Shown here piece after piece: positions 28,801-37,986 of a DNA stretch of 64,000 bases. The position numbers and the translations under genes are program-made. Source of the DNA: JAEUQQ01 sp963697285 (GTDB lineage: Bacteria; Acidobacteriota; Vicinamibacteria; Vicinamibacterales; JAFNAJ01); NCBI GenBank assembly GCA_963697285.1, contig CAVONI010000012.1:124001-188000 (forward strand). The letters run 5' to 3'. Under the pieces are notes generated by a model. It worked only from the letters and a program-made list of their open reading frames with translations, was not told the origin of the DNA and made no database searches. How positions within the stretch are numbered: the stretch's first letter is position 1; every line of letters starts with the position of its first letter.

Positions 28801-29103
28801 CTAGTCGCGCACCTTGTCACGGAGCCGGCGGACTTCGGGGTCGTACGACGCGTTGGCCCAGGCCACGTACACCGCCGTCAGCACCCACGAGAACAGGATC
28901 ACCGCCACGCCGAGCGGGATCCCGAGGGTCGTCACCGCGCCGATGCGCCGCGCCATGAACGGCTTGTCGTACGCAATCAGCAGGATGTAGCCGTAGTAGG
29001 TCACGAAGAGGGCCGCGAGCAGGACGAGCGAAATCGTCCAGCGCCGCGCGACCAGGCGCCGGAAGGCGGACGACTCGAGCATGTCACGCGTGGACGTGCG
29101 CAC
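28801..29103 (-). CDS. DUF485 membrane protein (YjcH-like)
   Basis: A 100-residue protein with two membrane spans (about 24-45 and 59-84) and the DUF485 pattern FRRLVARRWTISLVLLAALF, YYGYILLIAYDKPFMARR and IPLGVAVILFSWVLTAVYVAWAN. In Escherichia coli the homologue yjcH lies between acs and actP. Here it precedes actP by 25 bases, so it is probably an accessory part of the acetate transporter. Confidence 0.92.
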   Translation of the reverse strand: MRTSTRDMLESSAFRRLVARRWTISLVLLAALFVTYYGYILLIAYDKPFMARRIGAVTTLGIPLGVAVILFSWVLTAVYVAWANASYDPEVRRLRDKVRD

Positions 29104-29178
29104 GAAGCTACCTCACAGGCTGCGGCGGAACATGGCCGCAGGGCACCGTGAGGCACCGTGGCACGACCGCCGGGTGGA

Positions 29179-29799
29179 CTATCCGAGCCCGCGTAGTGTG
29201 CACACGCCAAGGCGTGAACGCAAGACCAGAAAGAGCTCCGCCGTGGCCAGGGCGTCGGCCAGCGCGTCATGGGCGTCGTGCGGGGGCAACTCCACGTCGA
29301 GGCGCGCCGCCGACAGGCTGGTCCGGGGTGGCGGCGGATGCGGGGTGAAGCGGTAGCGCTCGCGGTGCAGCCGCACGCACAGGTCGAGCGTGTCGACCAC
29401 GCGCAGCCGCGGCCAGGGACGGCCGACGCGCCGGTAGGCCTGCGACAGGAAGCCCAGGTCGACCGGCGCGTGGTGCATCAGGACGATGCCCTCGCGCAAC
29501 CGGACGTCGATTGCCGTCACCAGGCTGGCGAATGCCGGCGCCTCGCGCACGTCTGCCGGCAGGATGTGGTGCACACCCACGCCGTCGTGCGACGGCCGCT
29601 GCCCGTCGCCCGGACAGACGAGCGACGCAAGGCGCTCGCCGTAGCAGATGACCCCGCGGCGGATCGGCACCATCCCGATCGAGAGGATCTCGTCGCGCGC
29701 CTCGTCGAGCCCGGTCGTCTCGAGGTCCAACGCCCAGTAGACCTGCGCGTCCCAGGGCGGCGAGGGACGGAACCGACTACGCCAGCCGCTCGGTCCCAT
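29179..29799 (-). CDS. DnaQ-like DEDDh 3'-5' exonuclease
   Basis: A 206-residue exonuclease-domain protein. Catalytic residues are visible: Exo I DLETTGLDEARDE (Asp, Glu), Exo II HHAPVDLGFLSQAY (Asp) and Exo III HDALADALATAELF (His, Asp). It overlaps the end of the DUF294 gene by 23 bases. In many bacteria this exonuclease type sits beside a DUF294 nucleotidyltransferase and the acetate permease genes, the same association as here. Substrate unknown; a proofreading role is unlikely given the context. Confidence 0.88.
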   Translation of the reverse strand: MGPSGWRSRFRPSPPWDAQVYWALDLETTGLDEARDEILSIGMVPIRRGVICYGERLASLVCPGDGQRPSHDGVGVHHILPADVREAPAFASLVTAIDVRLREGIVLMHHAPVDLGFLSQAYRRVGRPWPRLRVVDTLDLCVRLHRERYRFTPHPPPPRTSLSAARLDVELPPHDAHDALADALATAELFLVLRSRLGVCTLRGLG

Positions 29800-31583
29800 A
29801 TCGCACGACCGTGGCCGCCTGCACCTGGCGGATCTCGTGGAAGACGTGCTTCAGGTGGTGCGCGTCAATCGATGACAGCTGCTCGAGCCTGACGTGGTTC
29901 GTGACGGGCACGCCCTGCCGCAGCGCCTGGATCTGGGTGCGCAAGCGGAGGTCGAGCACGAAGCCGAAGGCCTCGCCCAGCGTCGAGGCCGCCTCGCGGC
30001 TCAGCGTGCCAGCGGCCGCGGCGTCCTCGAGTCGCGCCGCCGTCGCACGGGCAGGCGACTGCGCGTCGAGAGCATACAGGCGCGCGAGGTTCACGATCGG
30101 CACGATGGCGCCCTTCTTCACGTCAACGCCCTCGGCCTCCTGCCGAATCTGCCGGAAGACACCCAGCGGCGGCTCCATGCCGAGCGACGCCCGCGCGAGA
30201 TGCGCAACGAACAGCGGCTCGCGGCACAGCGCGAACACATCCTCCTGCAGCCGGTCAAGCGACAACGCCCCGTGCACGACGCGGAAGTCGAACAGGTTCA
30301 TCGCCTCGATCAACGCCCGCGGCGCGGGTTCGCTGAGCCAGTGCCTGAAGCGGCGCGACCACTCGGCCAGTGGATACCGCCACGTCGTTGCCATGAACCC
30401 GCCGGCACACGGGGGCACGCCCGCCGCGCTCAGCCACGAGACGACGCGATCGGCCATTGCCGCGAAATACTCGGCGGCCTCGGGGCTGGCGTCGGCATGC
30501 GCCAGCGCGTTGTCCTGGTCGGTGAGCAGCGTCTGCTCCATGCGCCCCTCGGCACCGTGGACCATCCACGCGTACGGTACCGGTGGCACACCGAGGTCGG
30601 CCTCGGCCTGGCGCAGGAGGCGCGAGGTCAGGGCGTCGTTCATCCTCGACACCAGCGGTCCGATGCGCAGGGCGTCGAGGCCACCCCAGCGGAGGCTCTC
30701 GACCATTCCCGCCAGGTCGCGCGTGTGGCGGCCGAGGTCACCGGGGACCGACATCCGGTCGATGTTGCGAAGGACGTAGAGCGGACTCCTGACCTGCAGG
30801 CGCAGCAGGTCGGTGTCGCTGAGCACGCCGACCACCTCGCCCGACGCCACGACAGGCGCATGGTGGACGCGGTGTTCGAGCATGAAGGCCAGCGCATCGA
30901 TCAGGGTGGCCGTTGCCGGGAGTGACTTCACCGGGCGCGTGGCGACGTCGCCCACCGGCGTCTCGGGCCCTCGGCCGACGGCCAGCACGCGGTTGCGCAG
31001 GTCGGCGTCGGTGAGGATGCCGAGCGGTGCGCCGCGCACGAGCACCGAGGTCACGCCTGTCGTGCGCATCAGTTCGGCCGCCGCGCCAACCGTGATGCCG
31101 GGATCCACGACCACCGGGGGCGCCGAGAATCAGTTCACGCACATGGGCACCGAGTGGCGCGCCTATCGGCGGCACCTGTCCGACAGCCGCCGCGCGCCTG
31201 AGGCGTTCGCCGAGGTCGAGCAGGAAGAAGTCGGCAAACGCGCGCCGCTCCATGAGGCGCTCGAACGTCTCGCGCGGCACCTGGTACAGGAGCGTGTCTT
31301 CGGCGGCGATGACATCCGCGGTTGGGGCGGCGTGCCCGATGAGCGACGGAAACGCGAAGCACTCCCCCGCCTCGACGACCTGTTGCACCTGCCCATCGCG
31401 CTCGAGCCTGACGATGCCCTTCCGCACCACGTAGAGCCGCTCGGCGGGCGGCCCGCCACGATGGAGGATGACCGTCCCCGCCGCGACGAAGGCAATCTCG
31501 AGCGCCTCGCCAAGCAGCCGTCGTCCGGCCGCATCGAGGCGATCGAAGGGCGCGTGCTGCGCGAGGAAATCGAGGGGCTCCAT
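29777..31583 (-). CDS. DUF294 protein: cNMP-binding, CBS pair and nucleotidyltransferase, frameshifted
   Basis: About 601 residues after removing one C in the run at 31116-31120. Domains: cyclic-nucleotide-binding-like (about 1-130, PAERLYVVRKGIVRLERDG), CBS pair (about 155-275, VVVDPGITVGAAAELM and MLEHRVHHAPVVASGEVVGV), DUF294 GlnD-like nucleotidyltransferase (TLLTDQDNALAHADAS, about 340) and the DUF294 C-terminal domain (ILDLRLRTQIQALRQGVP-type ending). Probably a ligand-controlled signalling nucleotidyltransferase that controls acetate or energy metabolism; target unknown. It sits between an NMP kinase gene and the exonuclease gene in one operon. Confidence 0.85.
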
Positions 31584-31613
31584 CGTGTTCTGCGGGATAG
31601 TCGGCGAGGCGCG

Positions 31614-32372
31614 TCAGGTGCCCGACACCAGGGGCAATGACTCCAGAATCCCGGTGGTGGCCGCGAATACCTGCTCTGGCGTGCCGTCGGCCTCGATGGC
31701 ATGGAGCAGCCCACGCGCGGCGTAGAAGTCGATGACGGGCTGCGTTCGGCTCGCGTATCGCAGCATGCGCACGCCCACGACGTCGGGATGGTCGTCGTCG
31801 CGCTGCACGAGCGGCGTGCGGCAGGCGTCGCACGCCCCTGCCACGGAGGGTGGATTCGACTCCACGTGATAGACCTGCGCGCAGGCCGGGCACACGCGCC
31901 GTCCGGCGAGCCGGGCCACGATGCGTTCAACCGGCAGTTCGTACGACAGCACGGCGTCGAGCACGATGCCTTCCCCTGCCAGCAAGGTGTCGAGGGCGTC
32001 GGCCTGCGGCACCGTGCGCGGAAAGCCGTCGAGCAGGAATCCTTGCTCGCAGCGGAGGCATCCCATGCGCTCGCGGACCAGTGTCAGCACCATCTCGTCG
32101 GACGCGAACTCGCCGCGGGCAATGGCGGCGACGGCTGCAGCCATGGCCGGAGAGGGCGCACGGGCGTCATCACCGTCGCCGATCCTGAAGAACCCGCCGG
32201 TCGACAGGTGGCACGGACCCAGTCGCGACGACAGCATCGCTGCCTGCGTGCCCTTGCCGACCCCGGGAGGACCGAGCAGCACCAGGTGGTAGCGTCTCGT
32301 GGGGCGCCCTGGGGAGGCACACGGCTCCCCCGACCCGCTCAGCCACGCGCCACGGGGGGCCGGGCCGGTCAT
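31614..32372 (-). CDS. Adenylate kinase-family nucleoside monophosphate kinase
   Basis: Phosphotransfer between ATP and an NMP, probably AMP. Walker A is LLGPPGVGKGTQAAML; the LID holds a zinc-type four-cysteine set (CPACAQVYH then CDACRTPL), and FLLDGFPRTVPQADAL is the NMP-kinase signature. Two features depart from standard Adk: the usual STGDLLR is STGGFFRIGDGDDA, and there is an N-terminal extension of about 30 residues; total 252. The start at 32372 is the first ATG that gives a sensible length, but a start close to the Walker A is also possible. First gene of the acetate operon. AMP made by Acs is its likely substrate, which would explain the location; a second, housekeeping adk probably lies elsewhere. 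Confidence 0.78.
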   Translation of the reverse strand: MTGPAPRGAWLSGSGEPCASPGRPTRRYHLVLLGPPGVGKGTQAAMLSSRLGPCHLSTGGFFRIGDGDDARAPSPAMAAAVAAIARGEFASDEMVLTLVRERMGCLRCEQGFLLDGFPRTVPQADALDTLLAGEGIVLDAVLSYELPVERIVARLAGRRVCPACAQVYHVESNPPSVAGACDACRTPLVQRDDDHPDVVGVRMLRYASRTQPVIDFYAARGLLHAIEADGTPEQVFAATTGILESLPLVSGT

Positions 32373-32489
32373 GAAACCGCTCGCGTTCGCACCATCGTGG
32401 GGATGATATCGCCAACTGCCCCCCGGTCGGCAGCGAGGGTGGCCACGGCCTCGCACCAGCACCACGCCTGCGGTAACATCGCGGCCCCG

Positions 32490-34109
32490 ATGACCGAGTC
32501 CCCGCCCGTGCTGTCCCCTGCGCCGAGGCACGACGCGGCCCTCGCCCTTGTGCGACGGCGGCCATTCATCCTGCTCGTCGCCGCAGCGGTGTTCTTCGTC
32601 CTGGCCTCGGCCAATTCGGCCGGCTATCGCTTCGGCACGGCCGACCAGGCGTTCTACATCCCCGCCATCCAGCATGCGATCGAGCCGGGGTCGTTCCCGC
32701 ACGATGCCATGGTCGTGCTGCCCCAGTCGGCGCTGCTGGTCACGGACCAGATCATCGCGTGGATGGTCGAGCACCTGGGGTTGCGCCTGCCCGACATCTT
32801 CCTCGCAGCCTACCTCGTCTCGTGCGCCGTCTTCGCGGCGGCCGTCGCGGGCGTCGGCTCGCGGCTCTACGCCTCGCCCTGGACGACCTGGGCCCTGCTG
32901 TTCGCGCTGACCCTGCGCCACCGCATCGCACAGACCGGCGTCAACACGTTCGAGGGCACCTTCCACCCTCGCGTGCTCACGTTTGCGCTGGGGATCGGCG
33001 GCGATCGCCGCCGTCCTGCACGCGCGCACCCGACTCGCGGTGCTGCTCGTGGCGTGTGGATTCCTGGTCCATCCCACGACCGCGCTCTGGTTCGCGATCT
33101 GGCTCGGCGGCGCCGCGCTGGTGACTCCGCGCGGACGATGGGCCGCCCTCGCGGCAGCGTGCGTGGCGGTGCCGGTAGCGGTGTGGATGCTGTGGGCAGG
33201 CCCGTTGGCCGACTCCCTGCGCGTCATGGACCCGGCGTGGCTGGCGCCGCTGGCCACCAAGGACTACCTCTTCCCGGACACCGACTGGCGCGCCGGCACA
33301 TGGCTCACGAACGCCCTGGCGCCGATCGTGATCCTCGTCGTGCACGTCGTCCGGTCGCGACGTGGGCTGGTCACCCCGGCGGAGCGTGCGGTGGTCATTG
33401 GCGCGATGGCGCTGCTCGCCGTGTTCGTGGCGTCGCTGCCGTTTGTCGCGGCACGCGTCGCCATCGCCGTCCAGCTCCAGACCTCGCGGGTGCTGTGGCA
33501 GTTGGAATTCCTCGCCACGGTGTACCTGGTGTGGGCCCTTGCCGAGGCCGCGGGCCGTGGAGTGGCCGCGACGCCGTCGGCGATCGGGGAGACGGATGCG
33601 GGTCACCGCCGCAGCGACGCACCGCGGCTCAGGCCCATCGTCGTGGCTGCCGTGCTTGGGCTGGTGGCGGTGGCGCGTGGGGCCTACGTCCTCCGGGTCG
33701 AGCATGACCGTCCGCTCGTGGCGCGGGAGCTACCCGCGACGGCATGGCAGGACGTCGGCACGTGGGCGGCGACGCACACGCCGCTCGACGCGCACTTCCT
33801 CGCCGATCCCGGGCCACGCGTGGAAGTACGACGTGAGCTTCCGGGTCGCTGCGCGGCCGCGACGTCTTCCTCGAAGAGGTCAAGGACGCGGCGATGGCGA
33901 TCGTACGCGCGCGAGATCGCCCTGCGCGTCACCGAGCGGACGGCGGCGCTCGGCGACTTCGCGGCGTTGACGCCGCAGCACGCGATCGGAACTCGCCGAC
34001 CGCTACGACATCGACTTCCTCATCGCCGACCGCCCGTTTCCCGTTTCCTGCCGTCTTCAGCAGCGCCCAGTTCACGGTCTATGCGCTGCGGGAGGGCACG
34101 GCGCGATAA
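32490..34109 (+). pseudogene. Polytopic membrane protein of unknown function, frameshifted six times
   Basis: About 537 residues once six single extra bases are removed (near 32997, 33811, 33854, 33903, 33988 and 34041). It has an N-terminal hydrophobic segment (RPFILLVAAAVFFVLASA) and then FGTADQAFYIPAIQHAIEPG, an EGTFHPRVLTFALGI stretch and many hydrophobic helices through about residue 420; the last part is soluble (DPGHAWKYDVSFRV, AALTPQHAI). The layout resembles membrane glycosyltransferase-like proteins, but no catalytic signature is certain. All six corrections restore hydrophobic spans and plausible residues. Divergent from the NMP kinase gene with 117 bases between starts. Confidence 0.65.
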
Positions 34110-34386
34110 GCGCTCGGCGTGCGAGATCGCGAGCGTCACGCCGTGTCGTGGTATCGCTCGATGCCCCCACATCCATAGGGTCGACGAGACGCCGACCGTC
34201 CCCCCACCCGACCGGACAGCAGCGGACAGACTCGCTCACAATGCTGACGCAGTGGCAACAAAGGTCTCTGTTCGGTCAGACTTACTTCGAGCGCATGACG
34301 AATTAGCAGTTGAATTCCAGAAAACTGTCGCGGCCCTGATCGTGCATGCCTTGGCTGCCATAACCCACAATCGAAATGGAGCTCCA

Positions 34387-35076
34387 ATGAAACATCAGTT
34401 CGTGTGCGCGACGCTGCTGTCAGCCCTCCTGACTGGTCCGACGACCGCGTCAGCTGCCGCTGTCCTGGTTCATGACTACAGGCTGGATGGGAGTCTTACC
34501 GACGTCCTGGGCGGTCCCGCGCTCGGCACGCTCGGCGGCACGCTCGGTGCGACCGGCTACACGTTCGGCCCGAACGAGGGGCTCACCCTGTCAAACGGGA
34601 TCAATGCGACCGACTACTCGATCGTCATGGACTTCTCGCTGAGCGACACGACTGGCTACCGGAAGCTGGTGGACTTCGGGAGCCTGACGTCAGACAGCGG
34701 ACTCTACAACCTCTCGACGGCCGTCGTGTTCTATCCGATTGCGGGTGGCGGCGTCGGCCAGATCCCGGCCAACACCCAGGTACAGGTGGCACTCACCCGC
34801 GACGCGAGCACCCAGCAGGTCTCGGCGTACATCAACGGCGTCCTCCAGATCAGTTTCGTCGACGCTGCTGGGTTGGCGACCTTCACCGGGCCGGGCAACA
34901 TCATCCACTTCTTCGTCGATGACTTCGCCACGGGCCAGGGCGAAGCGTCGGGTGGATTCGTCGACCGGATCCGGATCTACGACGGCGCCCTGACCGTACC
35001 CGAGCCGGCGAGCCTGCTGATGATGGGTTTCGGGCTGGTCTGTGCCGCCCGCTATCGTCGGAAGCGCGCCGCGTAG
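34387..35076 (+). CDS. Secreted LamG-like PEP-CTERM protein
   Basis: A 229-residue exported protein. Signal peptide about residues 1-23 (MKHQFVCATLLSALLTG, ending TASA). The body is a concanavalin/LamG-like beta fold (VLVHDYRLDGSLTDVLGG, SGLYNLSTAVVFYP, VDRIRIYDGAL). The C terminus is a PEP-CTERM sorting tail: VPEPASLLMMGFGLVCAARY followed by Arg/Lys. Such tails are cut and processed by an exosortase, usually in bacteria that make exopolysaccharide; none is in the window. GGAG lies about six bases before the ATG. The preceding 277 bases are gene-free and lower in GC than surroundings, and probably hold its promoter. Confidence 0.85.
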   Translation: MKHQFVCATLLSALLTGPTTASAAAVLVHDYRLDGSLTDVLGGPALGTLGGTLGATGYTFGPNEGLTLSNGINATDYSIVMDFSLSDTTGYRKLVDFGSLTSDSGLYNLSTAVVFYPIAGGGVGQIPANTQVQVALTRDASTQQVSAYINGVLQISFVDAAGLATFTGPGNIIHFFVDDFATGQGEASGGFVDRIRIYDGALTVPEPASLLMMGFGLVCAARYRRKRAA

Positions 35077-35134
35077 GCCTCAGCAGCCTCGCACCTGCCA
35101 CTCGCAGGACGCGACGCAGCACTCCTGCGCTGTC

Positions 35135-35164
35135 CGCCCGGTCGACGTCACCGTTGACCGGGCG
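35135..35164 (+). terminator. Probable terminator hairpin of the PEP-CTERM gene
   Basis: CGCCCGGTCGAC (35135-35146) pairs with GTTGACCGGGCG (35153-35164), one mismatch, six-base loop, about 60 bases after the stop. No T-run. The rest of 35077-35418 (342 bases) holds nothing recognisable and leads into the histidine kinase gene. Confidence 0.5.
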
Positions 35165-35418
35165 TCGCGTTGCCTTCCAGCAGGCCAGTCGCTTCCCTCG
35201 CCCCGGTCCTGAGCCGGACGTCAGCCCCCACCTCAGGAACGTCTGCCGCCAGGCACTGACGCCGAGGGCTCGCGGGCGCGGCCGGCGTGCCGATTCCCGG
35301 AGCAGCCGTGTGACCCGTCGCCAGGACGCCGAGAGTTCGCCCAGAGTTCGCCGGGAGCCGCAATCCGCCGAGTTTGTTGTATCGTGCGCGCACGCCCCCC
35401 GCATTCCCGAGACGCCCT

Positions 35419-36561
35419 ATGGCCGCCGTCCGCCTCCTGATCGTCGATCCTCCCCCGTTGCACCTGCCGACATCCGAGTCGTGGACCTCGGGGCTCGCCG
35501 AGCCGGTTCGCGTCGAGACCAGCGACTCGCTGGGCGACGCGCGGCTTCGCCTGGCCCGCGACGGCTTCGACCTCGTGGTCGTTGCGCTCAAGGCCGATCC
35601 CGACCTCATCCGCGACCACCTGACCGAGTTGCGCGCCTTGTCGCCATCCCTGGCGATCGTCGTGGTGTGTGACGACACGGCCGAGGCGTCGTGCGAAGAC
35701 GTCGCCCTGCGGTGCGGCGCGCACGAGTGGGTCCGCACCGACCTGGCGAGCCCGGCCAGCCTTGCGCGGGCGGGGCACCGCGCGCTGATGCGGGCCCATG
35801 CCGCGCACGCGACGGCGATGGACGACTGGCTCGTGCCGGGTCAGCGGTTCGGCAGCCTCGGCGTCCTGACGTCTGCCGCGACGCACGACATCAACAACAT
35901 GCTGCAGATCATCGCGGGCAACGCGAGCCTGGTGCTCGACGAGATGCCCAGGGGAGCGGTGTCGCGCTCGTACCTCGACGAAATCGCCAGCGCGTGCCAG
36001 CGGTCGTCGGAGCTGTCGCGGCAGATGCAGCTGTTCGCGCGCACGCGACGCAGCGGCTTCGAGCGGCTACACCTCGGCGGGGTCGTGCGCGAGGTGAACC
36101 AACTGCTCCGCGTGGCGCGTGGCAGGCACATCGCCCTGCGCTACGAGCTGGAAGACGACGCGCCGGCGGTGTTTGCCGACCGGGCGCTGGTCTCGCAGAT
36201 GCTGGTGAACCTCGTGATGAACGCCTGCGAAGCGGTCGGCGGCGAAGAGGGGTCGGTCACCATCGGCGTGCGTGCGGCCGAACTCGACGACCCGACGGCC
36301 GCCCAGGCGCACCCGACGCGCCTGCTCGATGCCGGGTCCTACGCGGAGCTGTGGGTCGCCGATACCGGCAGCGGCATGGATGCCGAGGTCGAAAGCCGGG
36401 CCTTCGATCCGTTGTTCTCGACGAAGGCCGACGGCCGAGGGCTGGGCTTGCCGGCGTCGCTGCGGATCGCGGTCTCGCACGGCGGCGGGATCCGCATCGT
36501 CACCGCACCGGGGGCCGGCACCACCGTGTCGGTCTTCATGCCGCCGCACTTCGCGAGCTGA
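35419..36561 (+). CDS. Cytoplasmic sensor histidine kinase with degenerate receiver
   Basis: A 380-residue soluble kinase. Residues 1-125 have a receiver-like fold (VRLLIVDPPPLHL to a GAHEWVRTD end) but the phosphoacceptor strand reads DLVVVALKADP, with no Asp at the expected site. The dimerisation/phosphorylation helix is ATHDINNMLQIIAGNASLVL (His near 154), and the ATP domain has the N-box LVNLVMNACEAVGG, the G1 box VADTGSGMD, the F box FDPLFSTK and the G2 box GRGLGLPAS. The style is that of NtrB-like kinases. No response regulator gene is adjacent, so it is an orphan. Start is the ATG at 35419; the frame opens earlier at 35374. Confidence 0.88.
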   Translation: MAAVRLLIVDPPPLHLPTSESWTSGLAEPVRVETSDSLGDARLRLARDGFDLVVVALKADPDLIRDHLTELRALSPSLAIVVVCDDTAEASCEDVALRCGAHEWVRTDLASPASLARAGHRALMRAHAAHATAMDDWLVPGQRFGSLGVLTSAATHDINNMLQIIAGNASLVLDEMPRGAVSRSYLDEIASACQRSSELSRQMQLFARTRRSGFERLHLGGVVREVNQLLRVARGRHIALRYELEDDAPAVFADRALVSQMLVNLVMNACEAVGGEEGSVTIGVRAAELDDPTAAQAHPTRLLDAGSYAELWVADTGSGMDAEVESRAFDPLFSTKADGRGLGLPASLRIAVSHGGGIRIVTAPGAGTTVSVFMPPHFAS

Positions 36562-36620
36562 CGGCCGCCGGCGTTGTCGCGGCGAAGCGCGTCACGCCCG
36601 TGGCCGGCCGTGCCCGGCGA

Positions 36621-37175
36621 CTAGACCGAGGGCAGCGTGACCCCGCGCTGCTTGAGGTACTTGCCCTTCTTGTCGGCGTACGAGATCTCGCACGCCTCAT
36701 CGCTCTGGAAGAACAGGACCTGTGCGATCCCTTCGTTGGCGTAGATCTTCGCGGGCAGCGGGGTGGTGTTCGAGATCTCGAGCGTGACGGTCCCCTCCCA
36801 CTCGGGCTCGAAGGGCGTCACGTTCACGATGATCCCGCAACGCGCGTAGGTCGACTTGCCCAGGCACACCGTCAGGACGTCGCGGGGGATCCTGAAGTAC
36901 TCGATCGTGCGGGCGAGCGCAAACGAGTTCGGCGGGACGATGCAGACGTCGGCCTTCACGTCGACGAACGAGCGCGGGTCGAAGTTCTTCGGATCGATGA
37001 CGGTGTTGTTGATGTTCGTGAAGATCTTGAACTCGTCGGCGACGCGGATGTCGTAGCCGTACGACGACAACCCGTACGAGATGACCCCGGCGCGCACCTG
37101 CGACTCGACGAACGGCTCGATCATCGCGTGCTCGAGCGCCATTTTCTTGATCCAGCGGTCTGCCTTGATGGCCAT
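36621..37175 (-). CDS. dcd: dCTP deaminase
   Basis: Converts dCTP to dUTP, feeding dTMP synthesis; 184 residues, homotrimer of the dUTPase fold. Signature segments: ISYGLSSYGYDIRVADEF, PRSFVDVKADVCIVPPNSFALA, LGKSTYARCGIIVNVTPFEPEWEG (catalytic Glu and nucleotide-binding Ser-Arg) and LPAKIYANEGIAQVLFFQS. Possibly a bifunctional deaminase/dUTPase cannot be told by eye. It is the last gene of a nucleotide-related run after DUF2905 and ndk. Confidence 0.95.
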   Translation of the reverse strand: MAIKADRWIKKMALEHAMIEPFVESQVRAGVISYGLSSYGYDIRVADEFKIFTNINNTVIDPKNFDPRSFVDVKADVCIVPPNSFALARTIEYFRIPRDVLTVCLGKSTYARCGIIVNVTPFEPEWEGTVTLEISNTTPLPAKIYANEGIAQVLFFQSDEACEISYADKKGKYLKQRGVTLPSV

Positions 37176-37203
37176 GCGGGGGTCGACTCCGGCGGAAAAG
37201 CGC

Positions 37204-37398
37204 CTAGCGGCGGAACAACGTTGCGAGCACCGTGAGCAGCAGGCTCACGACGATGCTCGACGCGATGGGGATGTAGATGGTCGTGTTGCCGCGCCTGATC
37301 GTGACGTCGCCGGGCAGCCGGCCAAACGGCACACCGAGCTGCCACAAGACCCCCACCAGGATGCAGAGGGCCCCGATGGCAATCAGCGCTTTCGGCAT
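37204..37398 (-). CDS. DUF2905 membrane protein
   Basis: A 64-residue protein with two membrane spans (about 5-22 and 44-62) and the DUF2905 pattern LGVPFGRLPGDVTIRRGNTTIYIPI then SIVVSLLLTVLATLFRR. Function unknown in all relatives. The longer frame starts at 37539, but ATG 37398 (MPKALIAIGALC) gives the family length. It lies 28 bases before dcd and 70 bases after ndk. Confidence 0.88.
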   Translation of the reverse strand: MPKALIAIGALCILVGVLWQLGVPFGRLPGDVTIRRGNTTIYIPIASSIVVSLLLTVLATLFRR

Positions 37399-37468
37399 CA
37401 GGAAGTCAGCGAGCCGCCCGACGCTCCCGGGACGGCGGGCGCCATCCCGGGAACACGGGACGCCGCGC

Positions 37469-37882
37469 TCAGCGAAGCTCGAGGCCCCGGAAGAAATACC
37501 CGAGTTCGAACGCGGCCGTCTCAGGCGCATCGGAACCATGGGTGGCGTTGTTGTCGATCGATGCCCCGAAGTCCTTGCGCATGGTGCCCGGCTCCGCCTT
37601 CGCAGGGTCGGTGGCTCCCATCAGGGTCCGCCAGCGCGCGATGGCATCGGGCGCCTCGAGGCAGAGCAGCACGCAAGGCCCCGACGACATGAAGTCGGTG
37701 AGACCGCCGAAGAACGGACGCTGGGCGTGCACCGCGTAGAATCCCTCGGCCTCGGCCTTGGTCAGGTGCTGGAGGCGCATCGCCTTGACCACGAATCCGG
37801 CGGCTTCGATGCGGGCGAGAATCTGGCCGGTCAGCTTCTTGCTGACGGCATCGGGCTTGATGATGGCAAATGTGCGTTCCAT
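37469..37882 (-). CDS. ndk: Nucleoside diphosphate kinase
   Basis: Transfers phosphate from ATP to NDPs through a phospho-histidine. The 137-residue protein starts MERTFAIIKPDAVSKKLTGQ and has the active site NATHGSDAPETAAFELGYFF, with the catalytic His about residue 116. It can feed GTP/CTP pools used by the sucCD and kds/pyrG genes elsewhere in the window. The ATG at 37882 is preferred over the frame opening at 37960, which would cross a palindromic repeat. First gene of ndk-DUF2905-dcd. Confidence 0.96.
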   Translation of the reverse strand: MERTFAIIKPDAVSKKLTGQILARIEAAGFVVKAMRLQHLTKAEAEGFYAVHAQRPFFGGLTDFMSSGPCVLLCLEAPDAIARWRTLMGATDPAKAEPGTMRKDFGASIDNNATHGSDAPETAAFELGYFFRGLELR

Positions 37883-37899
37883 AAGCCCCCGAGTATACC

Positions 37900-37986
37900 G
37901 TAGGGGCCGCGCCCCCGCGCGGCCCGGGTGGCAGGCGCAGGGGCCGGTATCGTCCTTCACGGGCCGCGCGGGGGCGCGGCCCCTAC
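37900..37986. repeat. Perfect 26-base inverted repeat (dispersed palindrome type)
   Basis: Arms at 37900-37925 and 37961-37986 are exact complements beginning GTAGGGGCCGCGCCCCCG, with a 35-base spacer. It lies between korB (its stop at 37983 is inside the right arm) and the start of ndk, so it could act as a korB terminator. The GTAGGGGC/GCCCCTAC edges recur at 25.14-25.24 kb and near 46.07 kb. Confidence 0.75.

Noticed and set aside
31114..31583. Separate stand-alone cyclic-nucleotide-binding protein gene
   Set aside because: The frame breaks in a C run and the next frame continues directly into CBS domains, so it is the N terminus of the DUF294 protein.
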